Shown here: piece after piece, positions 24,181-34,733 of the stretch
How the letters are laid out: the number at the start of each line of letters is the position of its first letter
How positions within the stretch are numbered: position 1 is the stretch's first letter
Position numbers and translations under genes: made by a program
Notes under the pieces: generated by a model
Seen by the model: the letters and a program-made list of their open reading frames with translations, nothing else
Told to the model about the DNA's origin: nothing
Database searches by the model: none
NCBI GenBank assembly: GCA_040768845.1
Contig: JAXGME010000011.1
Location: 18,242 to 82,241, forward strand
Origin: JAEZHK01 sp040768845
Lineage (GTDB): Bacteria; Bacillota; Clostridia; Christensenellales; Aristaeellaceae
Reading direction: 5' to 3'
DNA length: 64,000 nt

Positions 24181-24220
24181 ACTTTCGTCATATATGCAAT
24201 CAGACGGAGCGTTTTTTCAG

Positions 24221-27200
24221 ATGAAAAAAATTCTTTGGCTGGCGGTGCTGCTGGCGCTTTGGCTGCCGCAGGCGGCGCTGGCCGAAAACCTGATCGAAAA
24301 CCCCGGCTTTGAGGCGGTGAGCGGCGGCATCCCCGACATCTGGCAATTGGATATGTGGGACCGGAGCAAGGACGTCAGCCTGCTGACCGCGGAGGGCGGC
24401 GCCTACGCGGGCGCCTATTGCGCGAAGGTGGAGAACCTTTCCCCCAACGACGCCCGCTTTACGCAGACCGTGCAGGTGGAGCCCGGCGCGCTGTACCGCA
24501 TCACCTGCCGCATCCGCGCCGAGGGCGTGGGGACAGATGAGGATGGCGCGGGCATCTCCATCAAGGACACCTTTGCCTCGTCGGAGCTGGTGTACGAAAC
24601 CCAGGGCGCGTGGGTGCCGGTGACGCTCTACGGCGTCGCGGGCGAGGACCAGACGGCAATCACCGTCATGGCACGGCTGGGCGGTTACGGCTCCACCAAT
24701 ACCGGCACGGCCTGGTTTGACGACTTTCAAATGGAAAAGGTGGACGGCGCGCCGGCGGATGCCAACGTCTACTCGTTCACCACGCTGTCCGCGGACGGCG
24801 GCGAGGACGTGGAATTTACCGAGGACGACGAAAATGGGCGAGGTCCCTACACGCTGCCGCTGGGCATCATCGGGGCGCTCTACGGCCTCATCATGGCCTG
24901 GGCCATGCTGGTCGCCCGGCGGAGCGAGCAGAACGATCTTACGCATCCGTCGCCCAGGCGGCTTTTGTGGACCGCGCTGGCCGCGGGGCTGATCGTGCGC
25001 GCGGTGGTGGCTGTCAGCGTGTACGGCTACGGCGTGGATATGGGCGATTTTTCCGCCTGGGCGGCGCGCATGGCGACGACGGGCCCCTCCGGCTTTTACT
25101 CGGCGGACGTATTCTGCGACTATCCGCCGGGCTACATGTACGTGCTGTGGCTCATCGGCAGCATACGCAATGCTTTTCAGCTGAGCTATGACAGCCGCGT
25201 TTTCTGGCTGATCGTCAAGCTGCCCGCGATTCTGATGGATCTGGCCGCGGCCTGGCTGATCTACTGGGAGGGCAGGCGCGCGCTGGGCGAGCGGATGGCG
25301 GGCGTTCTGGCCGCGCTCTACGCGCTGCTGCCCGCCGCCATCTTAAACAGCGCCGCCTGGGGGCAGATCGACGCGTTCCTGGCGCTTTTGATGGTGCTGA
25401 CGGTGCTCAACATGGTTCGGGGGAAGTACGCCTGGTCCCTCTTCCTCTACGGCGTCGCGATCATGGTCAAACCCCAGGCGCTGATGTTTGCGCCGCTGGG
25501 CATCGCGGTGCTGGCGGTGGAAATCTGGCAAAGCGGGGAGCGGCGCAAGACCGCGCTGAAGATACTGCGGGCGGTGGGGCTGATGCTGGTCGTCATGCTG
25601 CTCATCGCGCTGCCGTTCATATCTTCGCTGCCCCGGGCTTTGATTGAAAAATCCCCGCTGGCCGCGGGCGCGCCGGAATTCCTTCAGCCGCTTCTGTGGC
25701 TGACCACGCTCTTCACCGGATCGCTGGACACCTACCGGTACATCACCGTCAACGCGGCCAACCTGTACGTGCTGCTGGATATGAACTGGACGGCGCTGGA
25801 GAACGCCCCGCTGTGGGGCGCCTTCGCCAACGCCATGATGTACCTGTCCTTTGGTTACGCGATCTTCCTCTACGCCCGCGGAAAGCGGCGCGACCGGCTG
25901 ATGCTCGTCTGCGCCACGCTTTTGGCGCTCCTTTTCTCCTTTGCGCCGATGATGCACGAGCGGTACCTGTTCCCGGCGATCCTCATGATGATCTTTGCCT
26001 ATACGGTGGATCAGGATATCCGCCTTCTGATCGCCATTGTGGCGGTGGGCCTGACCCAGTTCCTGAACGCGGGGCTGGTGCTCCAATCGCAGCATTTGAT
26101 TGACGCGGAGCGCGACATCAACGCCAACATCGCCCTTCTGAACCTTGCGGCTGCGGCGCTGATGGCCTGGACCGCCTTTGACATCTGCGTCCGGAACCGC
26201 GTGTACAGCCTCACGCGCACCTACCGGTCGGACGAGGACAGGCGGCTGCTCCTCGACCCGATGATCAACCCCGCGGCCGACGGCTTGCTGCGCCCCAAGG
26301 AATGGAAGCTGGCCATGAAAAGGCGGGACTGGCTTTTGATGCTGGGCCTGACGGCGGTGTATGCCGTGGTGGCGCTGACCAACCTCGGCTCAACGCTGGC
26401 GCCCCAGACCCAGTGGACGTCCTCCCGGGCGGGCGAGCAGATCACCTTTGACCTGGGAAGCCTCCGTCAGTTCCACATGACCTATTACGGCGGCATCTGC
26501 GACACCGCCTTCACCGTGCGCCTTTCGGAGGACGGCGAGGTCTGGAGCGAGCCCCGCTGGGCGGTGTACGACCAGGGCGAGGTGTTCCGCTGGCTGTGGT
26601 ACGCGCCCAGTGAGAAGGACGGGGAAGGTGGGTTCAGCGCCCTCGAGACAGGGTATCCGATGCAGACCGCCCGCTACGTGCGCATCGAGGCCGAGCAGGC
26701 CGGGCTGATCCTGGGCGAGATCGCCTTCCTGGACAAGGAGGGCGAGCCCTATCCGATTTCGTCGGTCTACGCCCTGGGCGCGGACGCGGGCCTCGCCAGC
26801 GACCCCACGCTGCTCATCGACGAGCAGGACACCGCGCCACCCTATCCGTCCTACTACAACGGCACCTATTTTGACGAGATCTACCACGCGCGCACCGCCT
26901 TTGAAAACCGGGAAGGCCTGCACACCTACGAATACACGCACCCGCCGCTGGGCAAGGTGCTGATCATGGTGGGCATCGACATCTTCGGCATGACGCCCTT
27001 CGGCTGGCGCTTTATGGGGGCGTTCTTCGGCATTCTGATGATTCCGGCGATGTATATCATGGCCAGGCAGCTGCTCCGGCGCTCCAGCCCGGCGTTTCTG
27101 GCGGCGTTTCTGATGGCGGTGGATGCGATGCACTTCACCCAGACGCGCATCGCCACCATCGACGTGTTCGCGGTGTTTTTCATCATCGTGATGTACATCT

Positions 27201-28129
27201 TCATGCTGCGCTACATCATGATGAGCTTCAACCACACGCGGCTGTGGCGCACCATTGTGCCGCTGGGCTTTTGCGGCCTCTTCATGGGCTTTGCCATCGC
27301 CAGCAAGTGGATCGGCATTTACGCGGCGGCGGGGCTGGCGGTGCTGTTTTTCTACAGCATCCACCTGCGGGCGCGGGAATACCGCTTTGCCAAGGCCAAC
27401 CTGCGGCTGATGGAGGGCGAGCAAAAGCGCGTCGCCCAGCGCGCCGCGGCGAAGTTCTGGCGGAACCTGTGGGTGACGCTTCTGTGGTGCCTGGTATTTT
27501 TCATCGCCGTGCCGCTCGTGATCTACTACTTCAGCTACTACTGGCAGTTGACGCCGGACGGCACCTTCAACATCAAAGGCGTGTGGGAGATGCAAAAAAG
27601 CATGTACGCCTACCACTCCGGACTCACCGGAGACACGCACTTCTTCCGCTCGCCCTGGTACCAGTGGCCGCTGATCGTCAAGCCCATGTGGTACTACTCC
27701 GGCGCGGATTTCATGCCCGCGGGCTGGGTGTCCTCGATTGCGTGCATGGGCAATCCCGCGGTGTGGTGGGGCGGCCTCGCGGCGCTGATCTTCGTGGTCG
27801 TGCGGCTGTGCCGCAAGGCCTTCGGGGACAGGCGCTACATCTTCGTGGTGGTGGGCTTTCTGTCCCAATATTTGCCGTGGACGCTGGTGCCCCGGTCCAC
27901 CTTCATCTACCACTACTTTGCCAGCGTGCCCTTCATCATCCTGGCAATCGCCATCTTCTTTGAATGGCTGCGGCGGGCGAAGCACGGGGTGTACATCCGG
28001 CTGGTATGGATCTACGGCGCGGCGGCACTGGCGCTGTTTGTGATGTTTTACCCGATCATGAGCGGCATGCCCTGCCCGCGCGCCTACGCGAACCTTCTGC
28101 GCTGGTTCGGGAGCTGGTACATCTTCTAG
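24221..28129 (+). CDS. Giant double GT-C (PMT-family) membrane glycosyltransferase
   Basis: A 1302-residue protein. In order: signal peptide (KKILWLAVLLALW...AALA|E), and a carbohydrate-binding-like beta-sandwich (about residues 23-190, NLIENPGFE to TAWFDDFQME). A first polytopic GT-C module follows (about 210-660) with DMGDFSAWA, YPPGYMYVLW and MHERYLFPA. Next come a discoidin-like beta domain (about 727-846, QITFDLGSLRQ) and a second module of the protein O-mannosyltransferase/GT39 type (about 880-1302) with FDEIYHARTAFE (acidic DE pair) and THPPLGKVL. Such enzymes use polyprenyl-phosphate sugars on the outer face of the membrane. The start at 24221 gives a clean signal peptide; ATG 24194 is an alternative. 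The acceptor is unknown. Confidence 0.85.
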   Translation: MKKILWLAVLLALWLPQAALAENLIENPGFEAVSGGIPDIWQLDMWDRSKDVSLLTAEGGAYAGAYCAKVENLSPNDARFTQTVQVEPGALYRITCRIRAEGVGTDEDGAGISIKDTFASSELVYETQGAWVPVTLYGVAGEDQTAITVMARLGGYGSTNTGTAWFDDFQMEKVDGAPADANVYSFTTLSADGGEDVEFTEDDENGRGPYTLPLGIIGALYGLIMAWAMLVARRSEQNDLTHPSPRRLLWTALAAGLIVRAVVAVSVYGYGVDMGDFSAWAARMATTGPSGFYSADVFCDYPPGYMYVLWLIGSIRNAFQLSYDSRVFWLIVKLPAILMDLAAAWLIYWEGRRALGERMAGVLAALYALLPAAILNSAAWGQIDAFLALLMVLTVLNMVRGKYAWSLFLYGVAIMVKPQALMFAPLGIAVLAVEIWQSGERRKTALKILRAVGLMLVVMLLIALPFISSLPRALIEKSPLAAGAPEFLQPLLWLTTLFTGSLDTYRYITVNAANLYVLLDMNWTALENAPLWGAFANAMMYLSFGYAIFLYARGKRRDRLMLVCATLLALLFSFAPMMHERYLFPAILMMIFAYTVDQDIRLLIAIVAVGLTQFLNAGLVLQSQHLIDAERDINANIALLNLAAAALMAWTAFDICVRNRVYSLTRTYRSDEDRRLLLDPMINPAADGLLRPKEWKLAMKRRDWLLMLGLTAVYAVVALTNLGSTLAPQTQWTSSRAGEQITFDLGSLRQFHMTYYGGICDTAFTVRLSEDGEVWSEPRWAVYDQGEVFRWLWYAPSEKDGEGGFSALETGYPMQTARYVRIEAEQAGLILGEIAFLDKEGEPYPISSVYALGADAGLASDPTLLIDEQDTAPPYPSYYNGTYFDEIYHARTAFENREGLHTYEYTHPPLGKVLIMVGIDIFGMTPFGWRFMGAFFGILMIPAMYIMARQLLRRSSPAFLAAFLMAVDAMHFTQTRIATIDVFAVFFIIVMYIFMLRYIMMSFNHTRLWRTIVPLGFCGLFMGFAIASKWIGIYAAAGLAVLFFYSIHLRAREYRFAKANLRLMEGEQKRVAQRAAAKFWRNLWVTLLWCLVFFIAVPLVIYYFSYYWQLTPDGTFNIKGVWEMQKSMYAYHSGLTGDTHFFRSPWYQWPLIVKPMWYYSGADFMPAGWVSSIACMGNPAVWWGGLAALIFVVVRLCRKAFGDRRYIFVVVGFLSQYLPWTLVPRSTFIYHYFASVPFIILAIAIFFEWLRRAKHGVYIRLVWIYGAAALALFVMFYPIMSGMPCPRAYANLLRWFGSWYIF

Positions 28130-28147
28130 ACGGGAGGGGGCGCGATC

Positions 28148-29674
<1,527 letters not shown>

Positions 29675-29678
29675 AGGT

Positions 29679-30770
29679 GTGGAATACTCCGCGATGGAGC
29701 AGTACTGGATCTGGCTCTCGAGCGTGGAGGGCATTGGCGTCAAGCGGTTTTATCAGCTGATGAGCCTCTACGAGGACGCCCGCGCGGTCTGGGACTCGGC
29801 CGGGCCGCAGATGGCGTTTTTGGGCGAAAAGGCGCTGCGAAACCTGATGGCCGCCCGCACGGAGCGCTACCTCTACGGGCTGTTTGCGGGGCTCGAAAAG
29901 AAGGGCATCGCGGCGGTCACGCGGCTTGCCGACGGTTATCCCGCGCGCTTGACCGCCATTTATGACCCGCCGCCCACCCTCTACGTGCGCGGCGCGGGCA
30001 ACCTCAACGGCGAGCGGTCAATCTCCATCGTGGGTTCCCGCCGCGCCAGCCGCGACGGACGGCGCGCCGCCGCCGAAATTGCCGAGGCGCTGGCCCGCGA
30101 AGGCGTGACGGTGGTGTCCGGCATGGCGCGGGGCATCGATACTGCCGCCCACCAGGGTGCGCTCAACGGCGGCGGGCGGACGATCGCGGTGCTGGGCTGC
30201 GGCGTGGACGTGGTGTATCCGCCGGAGAACGCGCACCTGGCGGAAAGGATTCTCGAGACGGGCGGGTCGATCGTGTCCGAATACGTACCGGGCACCCGGC
30301 CGCTGGCGCAGCATTTTCCGGCGCGCAACCGCATCATCAGCGCGCTGTCCGACGGGCTCCTGCTGGTGGAGGCCGCGCGGGGCTCCGGCGCGATGCGGAC
30401 GGTGGACTTCGCCCTTGAGCAGGGGCGGGAGGTGTTTGCCGTGCCGGGGTCCATCTATTCGCCGCTGTCCGCAGAGCCCAACCGGCTGATCTCCGAGGGC
30501 GTGGCGCCGGCGCTGGGGCCGTGGGAGATTCTCGAGCACTTCCGCTGGGCCCAGCGGCCCCGTACGGGCGCGGCCGGAAAATGCGCGCCTCAGCTCGACG
30601 AGGACGAGGCGGCGCTTGTCGAACCGCTCCGGATTGAGGAAATGTCCTTTGACGAGCTGGCCGCGCGCACCGGCTTTAACAGTTCAAAACTAAATTCTCT
30701 CTTGACAATGCTGGAGTTGCGAGGAATAATAAAACAAGTGCCCGGTCGGCTGTACCGGGCGGAAATCTGA
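29679..30770 (+). CDS. dprA: DNA-processing protein DprA
   Basis: A 363-residue protein that loads RecA on incoming single-stranded DNA. It has an N-terminal helix-hairpin-helix-like region (SSVEGIGVKRFYQL). The Rossmann DprA domain carries SISIVGSRRASRDGR, GMARGIDTAAHQGAL and FPARNRIISALSDGLLLVEA. A C-terminal winged helix (FDELAARTGFNSSKLNSLL) completes the chain. The GTG at 29679 is 4 bp after yifB; an ATG at 29694 is an alternative start. The last 70 bp contain a possible promoter for topA. Confidence 0.94.
   Translation: MEYSAMEQYWIWLSSVEGIGVKRFYQLMSLYEDARAVWDSAGPQMAFLGEKALRNLMAARTERYLYGLFAGLEKKGIAAVTRLADGYPARLTAIYDPPPTLYVRGAGNLNGERSISIVGSRRASRDGRRAAAEIAEALAREGVTVVSGMARGIDTAAHQGALNGGGRTIAVLGCGVDVVYPPENAHLAERILETGGSIVSEYVPGTRPLAQHFPARNRIISALSDGLLLVEAARGSGAMRTVDFALEQGREVFAVPGSIYSPLSAEPNRLISEGVAPALGPWEILEHFRWAQRPRTGAAGKCAPQLDEDEAALVEPLRIEEMSFDELAARTGFNSSKLNSLLTMLELRGIIKQVPGRLYRAEI
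30702..30730 (+). promoter_or_regulatory. Possible internal promoter for topA inside dprA
   Basis: TTGACA (30702-30707) and AATAAT (30725-30730) are 17 bp apart, within an AT-richer stretch of an otherwise GC-rich gene. This would give a leader of about 65 nt before topA. Confidence 0.4.
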
Positions 30771-30803
30771 TTTCGTCCCGCATACGCGGATGGAGGTTCA
30801 TAA

Positions 30804-32912
30804 ATGGCGCATAAGCTGGTCATCGTGGAATCCCCGGCCAAGGCAAGGACCATCGGCAAGTTTCTGGGCCGAGGGTACAAGGTGGAGGCTTCGCAGGGGC
30901 ATGTGCGCGATCTGCCCAAGTCGCAGATCGGCGTGGACATAGAGCACGGCTTCGAACCCCGGTACATCACCATCCGGGGGCGGGGCGAGATTCTGGACCG
31001 CATCCGCAAGGAAGCAAAGGGCGCCCAGAAGATCATCCTCGCGACAGACCCTGACCGCGAGGGCGAGGCCATCTCCTGGCACCTTTCGAAGGTTCTGAAC
31101 ATTCCGGAGGACGACGTCTGCCGCGTGGAATTCCACGAAATCACCGGCAAGGAGGTCAAGTCCGCCATCAAAAAGCCGCGGCCCATCAACATGAATCTGG
31201 TCAACGCGCAGCAGGCGCGGCGCGTGCTGGACCGGCTGGTGGGCTACAAGATCAGCCCGCTTCTGTGGGCCAAGGTGCGCAAGGGCCTCTCCGCCGGCCG
31301 CGTGCAGTCGGTGGCCACCGGCATCATCTGCGACCGCGAAAAGGAAATCGAAACCTTTGTGCCCGAGGAATATTGGAACCTGAGCGCCGAGTTTGAAACA
31401 GACGGCGTCAGCTTCTGCGCAAAATTCTACGGCGAGGGCGACCAAAAGACCGAGGTCACCAGCCAGCCGCAGGCACAGCGGCTGATCGACCGGATGCGCC
31501 GGGCGGACTTCGCCATCGGCGAGGTCAAGCGCGGCGAGCGGCGCAAGTACCCCGCGGCGCCCTTCACCACATCCAACCTGCAGCAGGAGGCCAGCCGCAA
31601 GCTGGGCTTTACCACCCAGAAGACCATGCAGATTGCCCAGCAGCTCTACGAGGGCGTCGATCTGGAGGGCGATGGCACCCAGGGTCTGGTCACCTACATC
31701 CGAACGGATTCCACACGCATCTCCGAGGAGGCCGTGGAGGCGGTGCGCGAGGTCATCCGCGCCGTCTATCCGCCGGAATACCTGCCCGAGGAGCCCGTGC
31801 AGTACAAGAGCCGCAAGTCCGCCCAGGACGCCCACGAGGCCATCCGCCCCACCGACATGAAGTATCGGCCGGAGGCGGTCAAGGCATCGCTGACCCGCGA
31901 TCAGCTCAGGCTCTACAAGCTCATCTTCAATCGCTTTCTGGCCAGCCAGATGACCCCCGCGGTCTACGAAACGCTGTCCGCCGACGTGGTGGGAGACGGC
32001 CTTCGCCTGCGCTTCACCGGCCAGAAGAAGAAATTTGCCGGCTTTACCGCCGTCTATGAGGAAGTGCTGGATGACGCCCAGGCCGAGGAAGATGAAAACG
32101 CCATTCCCGCGCTGGCGGAGGGCGCGAAGGCAACGCTGGTGGACGTTTTGAGCGAGCAGCGCTTTACCCAGCCCCCGCCCCGCTACACGGAGGCATCGCT
32201 GGTGCGGGCGCTGGAGGAAAAGGGCATCGGCCGCCCGTCCACCTATTCGCCGACGATCACCACCATCATGGCCCGGGGCTACATCGCCCGGGAGAACAAG
32301 CGCCTCGTGCCCACGGAGCTGGGGCAGGTGGTCAACGATCTGATGCAGAAGAACTTCCCGGACATCGTCGACGTGCAGTTCACCGCCGGCATGGAGGAGG
32401 AGCTGGACGAGGTGGAGGACGGCGCCGCCGAATGGCGCCAGGTGGTGGCCGACTTCTACGGCCCCTTTGAAAAGGCACTGACCGCGGCGGAGGCCACCAT
32501 CGAAAAGGTGTCCGTCGAGGACCAGGTTTCCGACGTCCAGTGCGAAAAGTGCGGCGCGATGATGGTCTACAAGATGGGCCGGTACGGGAAATTTCTGGCC
32601 TGCCCCAATTTTCCGGCCTGCCGCCATACCATGGCGCTTCTGACCGACATCGGCGTGCCCTGCCCCAGCTGCGGCGGGCGGCTGCTGGAGCGCATCAGCA
32701 AGAAGGGCCGCAAGTTCTACGGCTGCGAAAACTATCCCGCCTGCGACTTTGTGTCCTGGGACCTGCCGGTGACAGACAAGTGCCCCGTCTGCGGCGGCCG
32801 CATGGTTTTGAAGCGGGGCCGCAAGGGCGAGGTGTTCCACGTGTGCGTCAACGAAAAGTGCCGCACCCGCGTGCCCGTTTCCGGGGGGGACCAAGAGGCG
32901 GAGGATGAATGA
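30804..32912 (+). CDS. topA: DNA topoisomerase I
   Basis: A 702-residue type IA topoisomerase that relaxes negative supercoils. The Toprim domain begins HKLVIVESPAKARTIGKFL and holds ATDPDREGEAISWHL. The active-site Tyr is in YIRTDSTRISEEAV. The C-terminus carries three zinc-ribbon modules (CEKCGAMMV...CPNFPAC, CPSCGGRLL...CENYPAC, CPVCGGRMV...CVNEKC). Length is normal for Firmicutes. It overlaps trmFO by 8 bp. Confidence 0.98.
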   Translation: MAHKLVIVESPAKARTIGKFLGRGYKVEASQGHVRDLPKSQIGVDIEHGFEPRYITIRGRGEILDRIRKEAKGAQKIILATDPDREGEAISWHLSKVLNIPEDDVCRVEFHEITGKEVKSAIKKPRPINMNLVNAQQARRVLDRLVGYKISPLLWAKVRKGLSAGRVQSVATGIICDREKEIETFVPEEYWNLSAEFETDGVSFCAKFYGEGDQKTEVTSQPQAQRLIDRMRRADFAIGEVKRGERRKYPAAPFTTSNLQQEASRKLGFTTQKTMQIAQQLYEGVDLEGDGTQGLVTYIRTDSTRISEEAVEAVREVIRAVYPPEYLPEEPVQYKSRKSAQDAHEAIRPTDMKYRPEAVKASLTRDQLRLYKLIFNRFLASQMTPAVYETLSADVVGDGLRLRFTGQKKKFAGFTAVYEEVLDDAQAEEDENAIPALAEGAKATLVDVLSEQRFTQPPPRYTEASLVRALEEKGIGRPSTYSPTITTIMARGYIARENKRLVPTELGQVVNDLMQKNFPDIVDVQFTAGMEEELDEVEDGAAEWRQVVADFYGPFEKALTAAEATIEKVSVEDQVSDVQCEKCGAMMVYKMGRYGKFLACPNFPACRHTMALLTDIGVPCPSCGGRLLERISKKGRKFYGCENYPACDFVSWDLPVTDKCPVCGGRMVLKRGRKGEVFHVCVNEKCRTRVPVSGGDQEAEDE

Positions 32913-34206
32913 GGTCACCGTCGTTGGCGCCGGGCTCGCGGGCTGCGAGGCGGCCTGGCAGCTGGCGCAGCAGGGGATATCCGTCCGACTGATCGAAATG
33001 AAGCCGGAGCGGTTTTCCCCGGCCCACCGGCGGGAGGGGTTTGCGGAACTGGTCTGCTCCAATTCCCTCAAGGCGGAGCACCTGACCAACGCCTCGGGCC
33101 TTCTGAAGGCCGAGATGGAGAAGTTTGGCTCGCTGATCCTCGCCGCCGCGAAGCGGGCGCGGGTGCCCGCCGGTACCGCGTTGGCGGTGGACCGGGACGT
33201 TTTTTCCCGCGAGGTCACCGCCGCGCTGAGCGCGCACCCGCGCGTTCGGATAGAGCGGCGCGCGGCTTCGCGCATCCCGGAGGAGCCTGTGATCGTCGCC
33301 ACCGGTCCGCTGACCGACCCGGCCCTCATGGACGATCTCGCGGCGCTGCCCGGCCTGACGGCGCTCCACTTCTTCGACGCGGCGGCACCCATCGTGACGG
33401 CGGAGTCCCTCGATATGAGCCGGCTCTTCCGCCAGTCCAGAAACGACGGCGGCGCCGGGGATTACCTCAACAGCCCGCTGGACCGGGCGCAGTACGACGC
33501 GTTTTACGAGGCGCTTTTGAGCGCGGAGTTGGCCCCGCTCCACGACTTTGAAAAGGATTTGGTGTTTGAGGGCTGCCTGGCGGTGGAGATTCTGGCCGCC
33601 CGGGGCCGCGACACGCTGGCCTTCGGGCCGATGCGGCCGGTGGGGCTCGTCGATCCGCGCACCGGAAAGACGCCTTGCGCCGTGGCGCAGCTCCGGCAGG
33701 AAAACGCGGCGGGCACGCTTTACAACCTGGTCGGCTTTCAAACCCGGCTCAAGTGGGGCGAACAGAAGCGGGTGTTTTCGATGCTCCCGGGCCTTGAGCG
33801 TGCCGAATTTGTCCGCTACGGCGTGATGCACAAAAACACATACCTCAACAGCCCCGACATCCTGGGCAGGAACTTCGCCCTTTCCGGAAGGCCGATGACG
33901 CGCTTTGCCGGCCAACTGACCGGCGTGGAGGGGTATGTGGAGTCGGCGGCGTCGGGCCTTGTGGCGGGGCTGAACCTGGGCCGGGCGCTCCGGGGCCTTC
34001 CGGAGCTCGACTTTCCCGGCGAAACGCTCCTGGGCGCGCTGGAGGCCCATGTGCGCACCAAAGACGCGAACTTCCAGCCGATGAACGCCAATTTCGGCAT
34101 CTTGACGCCGCTGGGCGAAAGGGTCCGGAGCAAGAAAAACCGGTACGAGGCGCATGCCCGGCGCGCGCTTTCGGCCATCGACAGATTATTGGAGGAAAAT
34201 CCATGA
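32905..34206 (+). CDS. trmFO: Methylenetetrahydrofolate-tRNA-(uracil-5-)-methyltransferase TrmFO
   Basis: A 433-residue folate- and FAD-dependent enzyme that makes m5U54 in tRNA, the Firmicute alternative to TrmA. FAD motif VVGAGLAGCEAAWQLAQQG at the N-terminus, LVCSNSLKAEHLTNASGLL, and TYLNSPDILG towards the end are diagnostic. It overlaps topA upstream and hslV downstream (ATGA) in the classical topA-trmFO-hslV-hslU operon. Confidence 0.98.
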   Translation: MNEVTVVGAGLAGCEAAWQLAQQGISVRLIEMKPERFSPAHRREGFAELVCSNSLKAEHLTNASGLLKAEMEKFGSLILAAAKRARVPAGTALAVDRDVFSREVTAALSAHPRVRIERRAASRIPEEPVIVATGPLTDPALMDDLAALPGLTALHFFDAAAPIVTAESLDMSRLFRQSRNDGGAGDYLNSPLDRAQYDAFYEALLSAELAPLHDFEKDLVFEGCLAVEILAARGRDTLAFGPMRPVGLVDPRTGKTPCAVAQLRQENAAGTLYNLVGFQTRLKWGEQKRVFSMLPGLERAEFVRYGVMHKNTYLNSPDILGRNFALSGRPMTRFAGQLTGVEGYVESAASGLVAGLNLGRALRGLPELDFPGETLLGALEAHVRTKDANFQPMNANFGILTPLGERVRSKKNRYEAHARRALSAIDRLLEENP

Positions 34207-34733
34207 TTCGGGGAACCACCATCTGCGGCGTGCGCCGAAACGGCCAGACCGCCATCTCCGGCGACGGTCAGGTGACCGTCGGCGAGACCGCCATCATGAA
34301 GATGAATGCGAAAAAGGTGCGCCGCATTGCCGGCGGCAAGGTCGTGATCGGCTTTGCCGGGTCGGTGGCGGACGCCTTCGCGCTGAGCGAAAAGTTTGAG
34401 GAGAAGCTGACCCAGTTTTCCGGCAACCTGCCCCGGGCCGCGGTGGAGCTGGCGCAGGAGTGGCGGCAGGATAAGGCCATGCGCAAGTTGGAAGCGATGC
34501 TTTTGTGCGCCGACGCGGACAACCTGATGCTGGTTTCGGGCACCGGCGAAGTCATCGAACCCGACGACGGCGTGATCGCCATCGGCTCCGGCGGCAACTA
34601 CGCGCTGGCCGCCGCCCGCGCCCTGGCGGAGAATACGCAGCTCTCCGCCGCGGAGATTTCCGAAAAGGCGCTTCGCATCGCCGCGTCCATCTGCGTGTAC
34701 ACCAACGACCACATCATCACGGAGATTGTCTGA
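34203..34733 (+). CDS. hslV: HslV (ClpQ) ATP-dependent protease peptidase subunit
   Basis: A 176-residue proteasome-like peptidase that forms a two-ring chamber with HslU. The chain reads MIRG-TTICGV; processing before the first Thr would expose the N-terminal nucleophile. SGDGQVTVGETAIMK, GFAGSVADAFALSEKF, KLEAMLLCAD and GSGGNYALAAARAL match the family. Overlaps: 4 bp with trmFO, 1 bp with hslU. Confidence 0.97.
   Translation: MIRGTTICGVRRNGQTAISGDGQVTVGETAIMKMNAKKVRRIAGGKVVIGFAGSVADAFALSEKFEEKLTQFSGNLPRAAVELAQEWRQDKAMRKLEAMLLCADADNLMLVSGTGEVIEPDDGVIAIGSGGNYALAAARALAENTQLSAAEISEKALRIAASICVYTNDHIITEIV

Noticed and set aside
30798..33392. 864-codon open frame on the minus strand opposite topA and trmFO
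   Set aside because: Exactly antisense to two well-identified genes; repeated His-Arg-Gly-Leu composition is typical of a shadow frame.
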